Part shown: piece by piece, positions 36,163 through 47,018 of the stretch
How the letters are laid out: each line of letters begins with the position of its first letter
Position numbering within the stretch: the first letter of the stretch is position 1
Source: Epiperipatus broadwayi
Taxonomy: Eukaryota > Onychophora > Udeonychophora > Euonychophora > Peripatidae
DNA: 64,000 nt
NCBI GenBank assembly: GCA_028023455.1
Contig: JAQFVV010000050.1
Coordinates: forward strand, 2,498,411-2,562,410
Direction: 5' to 3'
Position numbers and translations under genes: made by a program
Notes under the pieces: model-generated
What the model was told of the DNA's origin: nothing
Seen by the model: only the letters and a program-made list of their open reading frames with translations
Databases searched by the model: none

Positions 36163-36264
36163 GAGTAGGTAGTAGATGGGGATTTTATGCACAAGCTTTC
36201 TGACATTGATTGATTCCTGTGGCTTGCACTGAGTGAAAATACATATAGAGAGTTTTGCCTATTT

Positions 36265-37472
36265 GAATTTTATAATTACCAGTATATCTATTATAACATG
36301 AAAACATGCTCATTTTTATTTCAAAATCAGAATTAATAAAATATTAATTACACCTTTTTTAAATGTTTCATTTATAGTAAAAAAAATTTAGAATTCAAAA
36401 TTATTTAATCCTTGTTATTCCAGTATAATATAGAAAATATCTACAAAAAATTTTTGTTTTTGTTTATTTCTGCTTTTCCTTTCAACTTTATATATATGCA
36501 CACACAGTACTATGTGGTAGTGTGTCATTATTTACTTAAAAATACAGTGGAGCCATGACTACACTATATTTTGTTCCATGATCCCCCGACCCATTGACAA
36601 ATGTATATAGCATACAATATTCACATTTTGATGATAAATTTTAATTACAATAAAATATTACACTGTTTACTCAATTGCAAGTGTACTTATCAACATGCAC
36701 ACACACACACATATATATATAACAAAGATGCTTTTATATATGCATACAATACATATATAAATTAACATTATAGTATAAACAAAATTTTTAATAACAGCAA
36801 CAATAATAATAATTTAAAGGGGAACATTTTCATATATGTTATTGGGTACGTGTACACTTATGCTTTCATTGATGTAATAAAAATAAGAAAAAAACAATTG
36901 TATTATATTTTTCTTTTTAATATAAAGTAAATAATGAGATGAATGATTTCCATCATTATTAAATAAGCTCTGGGTGGTATTTGTTTTTTTTATAAGAATT
37001 TTTCTTTTATAGAAACACGACAGTGGTCTTGTTATCAAGAAATTAGAATCTTTTTCATTTTCTTTGATCTTTTACAGACAATGCTTATTTTTGATGTGTT
37101 CGACCATTTTGTAATGCTTTTAGCAGTACATCTCAGAAAATATTTTATTTGCAAAATACTGCACATCAAATTCAGAAATGACAATAAAGAAAAAATAAAA
37201 TGTGTATGCTTTTAACATAAACAAAAGAAATTTTATTAATAAACATCATCTGATATGTCATTACAAAATAGGAAAAATGGCTATTGGCATATAAAATTTA
37301 TATACAATTCTCACTTTTTTTATAAACATAATGGCATATGACCCTATTGTAAAATATGTTTATTTTAATAATTTTTTGTTTGTTATATTTTTATTTTGAT
37401 AGAATATCTTTGAAGTCATGTAGTTGCATACAACATGGTATGTGGCTATCCCAAACCTATATATATATATAT
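36265..37472. other. Unassigned sequence with a possible pogo/Tigger-type terminal repeat
   Basis: The only hint of structure is ACAGTGGAGCCATGACTAC followed by TTTGTTCCATGATCCCCCGA at 36,544-36,592. It resembles the CAGTGGAACC...TTCGTTCC ends of pogo/Tigger transposons. No opposite end or transposase was found. The rest is AT-rich with no gene. Confidence 0.35.
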
Positions 37473-37820
37473 AATGGTATCCTTAGTTTTAGTCACTATT
37501 GAAATATTTATCCTTTGGCCAGGAATGGTATGAAACCAACATGCTGTCATATGATTTCGGCTTACATAATGACCTTGAATAACAAATCTTTCACTGCAAT
37601 TACGCCACCTGGTGTACGCTTGAGCACCATTATCTAGCATTTATTGATTACTCAATTTTACACTAGGTGGCAGAGGGAAAAAAGGGATTTATTGCTCAAA
37701 GCATTATATAAAATGGGATGTGTAGATGGCTTGTTGATTTTTTGCATAATGCGTTAATCGAACAATTAATGTTCTATTCACAGCTATTGGTGATTATTTC
37801 AGTCCAAGTTCGTTTACCAT
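37473..37820. mobile_element. Possible 348-bp insertion inside (AT)n
   Basis: A less AT-rich block begins AATGGTATCC and ends CGTTTACCAT, with (AT)n tracts immediately on both sides (37,459-37,472 and 37,821-37,832). The ends share ATGGTA inverted. Internal GCCACCTGGTGTACGC and CACTAGGTGGCAG are inverted relatives. No ORF. It is a weakly supported MITE-like call. Confidence 0.4.
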
Positions 37821-39599
37821 ATATATATATATGCTGAATGTTTTCAAAGACAGGATTTGACATTTTCACACTTTAAACAAGAATAAATGAAAAGCCTATT
37901 AAAAAATCTAATGCGCTCTTTGCAATGAAGAAGTGGAATGAAAAATATCGGCATCATTACTGCTTTTAACACGGCATAGAATTTGATTTCTATCATTTCT
38001 CCCCATGCAACTGTCATCTGCGAATGACAAGTTAGTAAAATAGAATTTAAAAAAAAAAATCATGAAGGCAAATAAACTGTGAAATTAAAACTAACTACAA
38101 GATTTAATTAACAGGAATTGAATGATAAAAATGAAACTAAAATAATCTTATTACATATTCAGGCAACTTGTTCATTTTTAACACATTAAACGTATTTAAA
38201 AATTTATCACTTGAAGACTAGTGATCTATACATATATATATAAATCAATAACGATAAAAAGACCAACTTTCGCGATTTGCAACATAATTGATTTTTTGCA
38301 ATTATTTTTAATAAAATAAACTTTGGTACATTGAAAAACGTTGGAAATGAATTAATTTGAGTTAAACGATTCTTAAATCCATCCCTGTTATTTCTTATTC
38401 TTAATTTCATTCTGTTCATTTTATTTTATCTATTAAAATTTATTCTCGACTCTCTCCGCCCTCTTCCCCTTTCATATCTTGAGGGAAAATAAGACATCTG
38501 CTCCCCTGTATTTATCTATATTTGATCATTTAGATGCTATTCGATAGTAATAAATAAATAATAGTAAACGTAAACTACGCTTTTGCTCACTAATCGAAAC
38601 AGTGCCACCGTAAGACATTGGCCAGGGGCGGCTATTTGGCAAACGTACCAAAAATCGAAAATTGAAATATAAACCAGTATATAGCTTTTTTTTTTTATAT
38701 CTAACTTCAATTTCATAACAGACATATATATATTTATTTAAAATGTTTACGTCTAATAAACATTAATAAATTATTGAAATATTTTGGAACAATATTGACG
38801 CATATTAATATCGATGCTACTGAATTATACAACGAATTTAAAATACATACTCTGTATGTTCTCAAAAAGTATTAAATACGATTATAAATAAAAAGTCTAA
38901 ATTTGTCAGCTGCTTTGCAAATATTGCTGACGATTTCCAATAAGAGTTTTTATTGCAAAGAAATGATTTTCAGACTAAAATTAATTACAAATTATTTAAC
39001 ATTAATAATGAATGAAAATAGATTGCACGGACATAGCACATTTTGTCGCTGGAAAATGATGTTGCTTCAAGATTAGACAAGATGAGTGAGATACAATATT
39101 CTCAAACTTGCTACAAAAAAAATAAAGCTATGAAATTTGTTTTACCGCATGATCTGATATATATATATGTGTGTGTGAGTGTGTAAAATTCTGGTTTTTT
39201 TTTTTAATTTACGCAATATGTGTAAACATTAATCATATTCGGTTTTTTTTTTTTTTTATAATTGTCCTTTCAATATAAAAAATATAACTTTTAAATTGCT
39301 TCAACTATTCGATATTTTGTAATTAACCTTATCAACTTCATCGCCATCAACAACTAGCAATCCATTTCACAATGGTCAATCCAAGTTTAATTCAGTTATT
39401 CCAGCCCACGGTTTCTCTTCTACACATCATACCAGTAAACTTTCTTATTTCATTCCTCATTGGTTACTTTTTAGGTTCTTTATACTTTTTCAGGATTCTA
39501 TTTAATATGTTAACCGTTCACTAGTTATCACATCGTGTAGCAATAAATCCCGAGCAATCAATTTCGGTGAATTAGTTCTTTCAAAAATGTCAGTTACGC
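37821..39599. other. Unassigned sequence
   Basis: No recognised gene. 38,440-38,650 is less AT-rich (CCGCCCTCTTCCCC, GGCCAGGGGCGGC) but carries no motif. Poly-T runs near 39,194 and 39,243. Confidence 0.4.
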
Positions 39600-39850
39600 C
39601 TTTTAATATCTTCTTGTTGGTTGTGTTAATGTTTATATATCTTACTTACATACTGAATCCATATAGTATTAAAAAGAAATTACTCTCCAGATAAGACTAG
39701 CTATGTGTTGTCTATGCTTAAAAAAACAAACTTGTTTGGAAAATTTCACAGCTTGACTTCAGATGTTTCTGACTTCAATAAGAAGCCCTTTCCAGATAAA
39801 AACCTGCAATAACAACAAACCATCTAACTGCAATTCTTTTAATTTTTTAA
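39600..39850 (-). repeat. Repeat tail with hammerhead-like stem
   Basis: On the minus strand, CTGGAAAG, GGCTTC, TTATT, GAAGTC, AGAAAC, ATC (39,762-39,795) is followed by an AT-rich tail through GTTTGTTTTTTTAAGC and AGACAACACATAGC. The layout, stem-GAAAC then a tail containing AGACAAYAC, echoes the 8-kb composite. I infer a Penelope terminal-repeat-like remnant. Confidence 0.35.
39762..39795 (-). ncRNA. Hammerhead-like stem-loop, diverged core
   Basis: Stem GGCTTC/GAAGTC pairs fully (one G-T) around TTATT, followed by A-GAAAC-ATC. The upstream core box would be CTGGAAAG instead of CTGANGA, so catalysis is unlikely. Reported for its resemblance to the other motifs. Confidence 0.25.
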
Positions 39851-40769
39851 ATTGTATTGGTAATCTGCAATCCATAGAAAAATGTAATAGAAGTACTTAA
39901 TTTTAATACTAATAAAATCGTATTCTTTTGTTCAAAATCTATATAAATTTTGCTATATAATTTTCATTTCAATTTCACAATGTTCCTAAACTATTTATTC
40001 TTCTTTCTCACTAAATTTAACTTCTTAAAAATTATATAATTATGAAGATAAAGAGATTAAATAAAAATATCTTTCAAATTACTTAAAACAATTTAAAACA
40101 AAAAATATCTTTACAATTGTTGATGCTTGATAAATGACATGTTAACACTGGCACCATTTTGTGCAAAGTGAGTTCTGTAATTTACTCTTTGTTTAATAGT
40201 GTTTTAAATTGAGCTGATAACTTAAGATATCTAATAACAAAAATGAAAACAAATATATAATCATTACTAATCACTTACAAGGATTTATCACAAGATTATA
40301 ATAAAAGTACCAATATACAGAGATTCAAAAACTGGGATAAATTATTATCTGAAAAATTTAACCAGAAAAGACATTTTGAATTTTATAACATGACATTTGC
40401 TAATAATGAGTTAATCAACAAACAACAAATGAATCTGAAAAAAATAACTTATTTTAACATCTCTACTACCATTCTTGAATACACACTCTTACAAAGTATG
40501 AAATGTGAAAAGATTTTAGTTTTATATGCTAAGCATAATCATACATTATTGGCATTATAGTTGTTATTACTATATTATTCATATAATACACAAGCATGAA
40601 CAAGCTGCTCACCAACAAGCTTCAGCCAAAATGGTAACATTATTGGCTGTTTACCTTTGAGATTAAGATCAAAAAACACCATTGTATTTATTTTCAGTAG
40701 TCAGAATTGATGTCTGTGTTTGGATTTCTAAATAGATATTTACAATTATGACAAACAAAGCTGCACCAT
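39851..40769. other. Unassigned AT-rich sequence
   Basis: No recognised gene or repeat. Confidence 0.4.
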
Positions 40770-43515
40770 GTTCCCTAGTTTCAGGAACTGTAAAACCTAC
40801 AGCCAAGGTATTGGTTGATGGTTGATAGAGTGTCATAAATGTCCTATTGCAGAACCATCTGCATATGTCATTTTATTTAGGTATTTATAACTACAGATCA
40901 TTTTCAAATGAATAAAGATTACATGAATTGGAAAAGAAGTTTGAACTTTATGAAGTTACAAGAAAAGATAAAGGGACAATTGATTCAAAAATGGATACAT
41001 ACTTCATTATCAATATGCAAATAGTAAAAACACAACAGGAGTTAGATTTGTTACATAGAAAAAATAACATTATTGAGATTGATGATGTATCACTCAGGAT
41101 GATAAGATTGGATATTCAATTTGATTGAAGATATCACATATAGATAATTCAAGTTTTTGCCCCCAACAAAAATTTATTCTGATAAAAAATTAAAGAATTT
41201 TTATATGGGTATACACATGGATTTTAATCAGATCAAACACAATTTTAAACTTGTCATAGATATATTTAATATTAGAATAGATAAACAATTGAATGGGTTC
41301 TATGGGTAAATTTGGTTATGGTAATAGAAATGAGTGATGACATAAATTTATGATGTTTGTAAGACAAAACCCTGTATATAATGAATTTTTTGTTTGAGAA
41401 AAATGCTAAACGGATATGGATAAGGAAGCATGCAAATAAAGGTACAGCAGATATGATTATATTTTGAATAAAGGAAAAAAATGTATTTCAAGATTGTAAT
41501 GTTTGTAATAAATTCAACACAGGAAGTGATCATCGATTAGTTAGATGAAAATTAAAAAAAAACAATATTCACAGATGATATTCCTAACCTACAGAAACAT
41601 ACCAAAGAAATTAGAATCTGTGAATCATTTTAAATTAACAAATTTTAAAGATGATCTGGATTTGAAAGAGATCAATAGAAAGATGACTGATATAATATTA
41701 AAAACTGCAACAAAAAATACATGATATAAAAAATCAGCAATTGACCAGTATATTTTTTATTAACACAAGACTATGTATAAAGAATAGAAGAAATTTGAAA
41801 ATATATAAAAATGATTCAGCAAGAAGAATTGAATATATAGAATTTTGTAAAATAATACAAAAAAGTTAATAATGATATCAGAAAATATAATTGTGAATTA
41901 GCAAGAAAAGATATTGAAGAGAATGGACATCTCAAAAGATAAAACAATATCTTTGAGTTAATAGAAAAGTTATTTCTCCAATAAGAAAAAAATGAAACTA
42001 ATACAAAAAAGAGAGGTGACATCATGAAATGTATGGAAGAATTTTATGAAGAACTATATAACAATAAAAAACGAAGTATACTCTACAATTAGTACATCTT
42101 CTGAACTGCCATGTATTTTAAATGAAGAAGTGAGACATGCAATTAAATCTATGGAAAAATGAAAAACACCTGGTAATAATGAAATTATAATCGATATGAT
42201 ATCTTAAAATAAGCAGGTGAAGAAATAGCAAAATTGTTGGACATATATCAAATGCCTAAATAATAGATACACCAGATGATTGGAAGAATGCAGTATTAAT
42301 ATTAATATTTTAAAAATATAATAAAGATATTAGAAATTATATCAGTTTTTTATCAGTTTTATGCAAAATTTTTACTAATTACAACTCATTTACAGAGAAC
42401 ATTGGATGTCAATCAACCAAAAGAACAAGCTGAATTTAAAAGTGGTTTTATGACAGTAGATCATATCCAAATATTGAGAGAAGTTATAGAAAGGATCAAT
42501 GAATATGGGTTCTCATTGTGCTTTGCATTTGCAAATTATGTAAAAGCATTTGATTCGATTGTCAAGATTTTTACCCAGGATATTGTCATATTCTGAAGAA
42601 TATTTATGAAAATGCAACAGCAACAATTAGATTACATAATGATAGTAGGAAGGTTAACATTAAGAAGGGTGTAAGACAGGGTGACTCCATATCTCCAAAA
42701 TATTTTACAGCAGTGCTACATGAAGTATTTTGTGGTTTAAAATGAGAAGCTAAGGAAGTAAAAGTAAATGGATATTATTTAAGTCATCTAGATTTCATAG
42801 ATGATATAACTGTTGTAACAAATCAGCATGACAAAATGTTGCAAGAGTTATCATGTGAAAGTAAAAAATAGGACTAAAGATAAATACTAAAAAGACTAAT
42901 GTTCATATGAATTTTCTCAAAAGAAGAAAATAAGGACTGATAATGATAAGTGAGAAAAATTAAACAACTTCAAAGACTTTGATCAGATTATTAAAATAGA
43001 TGGATCAAATTAATCGTAGAATTAAATTTTGTTGTAGTGCTTTTGATATAAATAACATAATATTAAAAGGAAATATGCCTGTTTGAAAAGAAGGATTTTA
43101 ATAAATGTGTTTTACCAGTTCTTACTTATGAATCTGTTACTTGAACACTTAACAGAAGAGCAATACAAAGACTTCAGACCACTCAACAAAGTATGGAGAG
43201 ATGGTATGTTAGGACTAACATAAAGAAATCAAAAACAACATACATGGATGAGAAAACAAACAGGCATTACTGACATCATTGAAGAAAGTGACTCAAGAGA
43301 GTTGGGCTGGACTAAATGATAATAAATGAGTAGGTAAAATATTAAACTGAATCCCAAGAGATTACAAAAGACCTACAGAGTGACCCTTTAAGAGATGGAT
43401 GAACCAAATAAAAAAAACTTAATGATGTGAATTGCATAGACTGGAATTGAGAGAAACTGAATTAAACTTGGAGATATTTTCATCCTCCAGTGTAATCGTT
43501 AAAAATGATGATGAC
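40770..43515 (+). pseudogene. RTE-clade LINE, near-complete but heavily mutated
   Basis: The broken frame contains, in order, an AP-type endonuclease and a reverse transcriptase. Endonuclease blocks: KFELYEVTRKDKGTI (40,928), NNIIEIDDVSLRMIRLDIQ, FGYGNRNE-like text near 41,310, DYIL, and SDHRLVR at 41,527, the conserved SDH active-site motif. RT blocks: EEVRHAIKSM and KTPGNNEI (42,125-42,185), QPKEQAEFKSGFMTVDHI (42,411), the motif A region LCFAFANYVKAFDS, RKVNIKKGVRQGDSISPK (42,650), FIDDI (42,796; normally FADD) and the C-terminal LN-IPRDYKRPT (43,343) with RWMNQIKKL. It ends in ATGATGATGACGAC, like the GAT-rich tails of RTE elements. Many frameshifts and stops. It is not functional. Confidence 0.8.
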
Positions 43516-44586
43516 GACTGTACTTATATGATTAAAAAAATTGTTTGCAAAAAGTTAAATATTTAGAAATGTAAGCTATTATAAAAGCTACTTATATTTA
43601 TTTAAAAGAGCTTGTGAAGGAAAAGAAAGCAGTATAATCAATATTAAACAACAGGTAATTCTATGCATTAGATTTGACATGGATAAGATAGATAAGAGAG
43701 AACTGAAAAAAAATAGTAGACTAGGGGTGTGAATTTCCCCAAATATCAGATGAAACTAAACAGTAGTAAAATGGAACTAATTCAACAACAAACATTGTAT
43801 GGTAGATTATTCTTTCTGTTATTGGTTCTGGATTTTAAGTGGAATAATACGGATGTTCTTTTTCGTTGTTACAGTTATAGTCTGATGCGACTTTAGTAAA
43901 TCACTTGTTCAGTCTGCTTTTCTCGTTGTTAACAGTTTATAATGAATTTATAACTTAATTTTTGTCTTCATTGATAAATGGCAGTTGTAAGCAGGTGTTA
44001 AAGCTCTGAAAATTCCTTCACTTGTCATAGAAAGCAATGTGTTCTTTAATATTATCCTTGCCAATAAGAATTTATAACTTTTAATTCAATTTGAACGATT
44101 ATTTTTATATTCCGAATATAATTCCATTTATTTCAATGATAGTTTTAACAATAAAATAATACTTTTTATATGTACTAATGCTTTTATAAGCACTCAAACA
44201 ACGCTCAAGTAAAAAGAAAAGTGTTAATTGGAAGCTTATCCCGAATTTTTTTTTAATTTTTATTTCTCAATATAACTTCTTAGTACAGTTAAAACTTAGT
44301 TTACTTCTTTTTTTGTAATTATAGTTTTTTTGTCATTTCATTTATTATTCTAAATATGTCAAATGTGACATATTTTTTCACACTGAACATTATATATATA
44401 TATATAAATTTAAAACTAACTTTTTAAGCCTCTTCTTCATTCTACGCTTTTAAATTGATTGGGTATATATTTACTTGATAAATATTTTTATGGTTCTACT
44501 CACTATTTAATATAGCCACTCAAATGACAGTCAATTCAACTTCATTCCTTTCTCTTGCTGTTTAAATATTTATAGAGAAAGAAAAT
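43516..44586. other. Unassigned sequence
   Basis: No recognised gene. 43,790-43,960 is a little more complex (CTGTTATTGGTTCTGGATTT) and may be an old repeat. An (AT)n tract lies at 44,391-44,405. Confidence 0.4.
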
Positions 44587-44790
44587 AATATTAATATCAT
44601 CTGTGTTCTTTATTATTTTTTTACAATGCTTTTTTACAACTAACTATTGACGGTTTTGATCACCCCAGCAATCTTCTTCAGAACTATAAAAAACACATGT
44701 ATTTGTATTGTCTTGTAAAAAAGCATTGTAAAAAGTAATAAAGAACATAGATGATATTAATATTAAATGGATTTGGCAATGCAATAAGAA
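44587..44790 (-). repeat. Inverted repeat enclosing a hammerhead-like motif
   Basis: Arms 44,587-44,640 and 44,711-44,763 (AATATTAATATCATCTRTGT and complement, about 52 bp with few mismatches) enclose a 70-bp loop. The loop contains the minus-strand order CTGAAGAA, GATTGC, TGGG, GTGATC, AAAAC, CGTC at 44,649-44,684. The loop and the distal GATTTGGCAATGCAATAAG are shared with 5,139-5,284. Confidence 0.6.
44649..44684 (-). ncRNA. Hammerhead-like stem-loop
   Basis: Stem GATTGC/GTGATC pairs at all six positions (two G-T), tetraloop TGGG. GAAAC has become AAAAC, followed by CGTC. As at 8 kb, an additional A follows CTGAAGA. Probably a decayed relative of a ribozyme. Confidence 0.35.
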
Positions 44791-44814
44791 AAATAAAGTT
44801 ATAATACTTCATAT

Positions 44815-44936
44815 AGAAAGAAACTGAAGTGACATGGAGAACAGAGGCTGGAGATTGGAGAAAATAGATGGAGAATTAAGAGTGTCTTTATCCTGCTGCA
44901 GTGGATCAATAATTGTTAAAAATAAAAATGATGATA
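44815..44936 (+). mobile_element. RTE LINE 3' end fragment
   Basis: A plus-strand frame contains VTWRTEAGDWRKW, the terminal ORF region of RTE elements, followed by TGGATCAATAATTGTTAAAA and a GATGAT tail. The same end (GTGGATCAATAATTGTGGCA) closes the RTE copy at 61.8 kb. Confidence 0.7.
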
Positions 44937-45889
44937 CATGCTAGCTGAAATCTATACAAAATATTATAAATGCCCCCATAGCTATATTCTTTCAGCAACA
45001 CTTAGCAATGATACTTAAATTCAAGCTAATTTAAACAAGAAAGGTGATAGTAAATAAGCAAAGATCTTAAATTGCAAATAAACAAATGTTTAATTTGAAA
45101 TATATGTAGAAAGACTATGCATGTAATTTTTACTCGCCAAATACAAATACAATGAATATAAACAATGTATAATATTGGTTGAAATGTATACAAAATATTT
45201 CAAATACTCATAGCTATATTCTTTAAGCCACCCTCCATATTTAAATAAAGAAGAGCATGAATTTTGCAACTCAATCAAGAGGAATCTTCTTTTGAATGTA
45301 TAATGCAATGGTGTTATGTATATTGAAATAGCTTCTCTCATAGCTTAAATTTTTATTCCCAATAACACTCCCTATCAGATTTCACTCCTGAAAATAAATA
45401 TCTGGCCTCTTCTTCAGTTTAATCATCATGATCATATTAGAATATGATATTCCTCAAATTTAGATTACATGTCCATCGAGAAAAACAACTTCTCATATTG
45501 TATTTTTATCAAACTTTTGTCCACATAACATAAATTGTTTCTATTATAAAATATATTAATATTTGTATATAATTTGTTATTAATAAAGTTTTTTTAATTA
45601 AAAAAAAAGTTATGTGATTACTTTTCAAGTAGTTTCTCTTATGTTTCCAAACAGAAAAGAGTCTTAAATTATATTTCTTTGTAAAAGTCAATCAGCCATT
45701 TATCAGAACCAATGTCTCACAATATGCAAATAATTATATTTTCCATTTATAATAGTATTGCTAAGACAAAATGGCTTGATTAAGTCATGTATGCATGCAT
45801 ACAACATCCAATGATCAATCTGTTAACATACAAATTTAACTTCTAACCATTAAATCCCATAAACGTAGGTCAAAACAAAATTAAATAGT
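44937..45889. other. Unassigned AT-rich sequence
   Basis: No recognised gene. Two minus-strand ORFs (45,090-45,341 and 45,509-45,691) have no motif and AT-driven composition. Confidence 0.4.
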
Positions 45890-47018
45890 AAACAGTGAGA
45901 ATTGCCAATTCCTCTACAAGCTTTATGATAAATGCTTAGCCAGAGCCAGCACTTAAAATATCTCTGTCAGGAACCCCTCCCCAAACCCCTGACCATGGTT
46001 TCATGCTTTGGCACTCCTCAGAGAGGTGTCAGGGTAGGTTCAGACACTAGATCTAAAAATACCAACCCAAAGCTAAGCACTTAGCTAAAAGTTATCTATT
46101 GAGTGGAAAATCTGAAATTTTCAGACATCTACATGTCTTCAAACCCAGCTATCCAATTCAAATAGCTATATGGGGCTGATAGATCTTCAGCCATACCATA
46201 TATTAGTAGTCATAGCAATTTAAAATTGCATAAGACTTTTGGCAGAGACTATAAATAGTCAAAATAAGAGTCATAGATCAATTCATAGATCACATGACCC
46301 TATCTCTTAAGCTTGTAAGTTATAAACAGTGAGGATTGCCAATTCCTCTACAAGCTTTATGATAAATGCTTATCCAGAACCAGCACTTAAAATATCTCTG
46401 TCAGGAACCCCTCCCCAAACCCCTGACCTTGGTTTTGTGCTTTGGCACTCCTCAGAGAGATGTCAGGGTAGGTTCAGACACTAGATCTAAAAATACCAAC
46501 CCAAAGCTAAGCACTTAGCTAAAAGGTATCTATTGAGTGGAAAATCTGAAATTTTCAGACATCTATATGTCTATTTATAGTCTCTGCCAAAAGTCTTATG
46601 CAACTTTATATTGCTATGACTACTAATATATGGTATGGCTGAAGATCTATAAGCCCCATATAGCTATTTGAGTTGGATAGCTGCGTTTGAAGACATGTAG
46701 ATGTCTGAAAATTTCAGATTTTCCACTCAATAGATAACTTTTAGCTAAGTGCTTAGCTTTGGGTTGGTATTTTTAGATCTAGTGTCTGAACCTACCCTGA
46801 CATCTCTCTGAGGAGTGCCAAAGCATGAAACCATGGTCAGGGGTTTGGGGAGGGGTTCCTGACAGAGATATTTTAAGTGCTGGTTCTGGATAAGCATTTA
46901 TCATAAAGCTTGTAGAGGAATTGGAAATCCTCACTGTTTATAGCTTACAAGCTTAAGAGATAGGGTCATGTGAACTATGAATTGATCTATGACTCTTATT
47001 TTGAAAATTAAATAGTCA
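45890..47018. repeat. Compound direct and inverted repeat, ~430-bp unit
   Basis: Unit 1 (45,890-46,323) is followed by a direct partial unit 2 (46,324-46,573), then an inverted full unit (46,574-47,018) that is a circular permutation of unit 1. Landmarks: AACAGTGAGAATTGCC at 45,891, AACAGTGAGGATTGCC at 46,324, and the complement (CCTCACTGTTTATAG) at 46,928. CCCCTCCCCAAACCCCTGACC recurs in all three. The inverted copies are about 95% alike by eye. It is less AT-rich than the flanks and has no long ORF. Edges read GACTATTTA/TAAATAGTC. It is probably a foldback or tandemly arranged mobile element of unknown type. Confidence 0.8.

Larger units (their letters stand above)
35615..36264. mobile_element. 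Hammerhead-bearing foldback element (best copy)
   Basis: The outer inverted repeats are GGCAAACTTTCTATGTATTG at the left and its counterpart AATACATATAGAGAGTTTTGCC at the right. The left arm then reads GTGCAAGCCAGAGTAATCAA, GGATGCCAGAAGGTTTGTGC, an antisense hammerhead (35,712-35,767) and a CAACCCTCCAGCAGCCACC box. The right half contains a second internal start (AGGCAAAACTCTATATGTAT, about 36,063) and a sense hammerhead (36,104-36,162) before the right arm. There is no protein-coding ORF. Structure suggests two partial units joined head to head, something also known from Penelope-like elements and foldback transposons. Which enzyme moves it is unknown. Confidence 0.75.
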
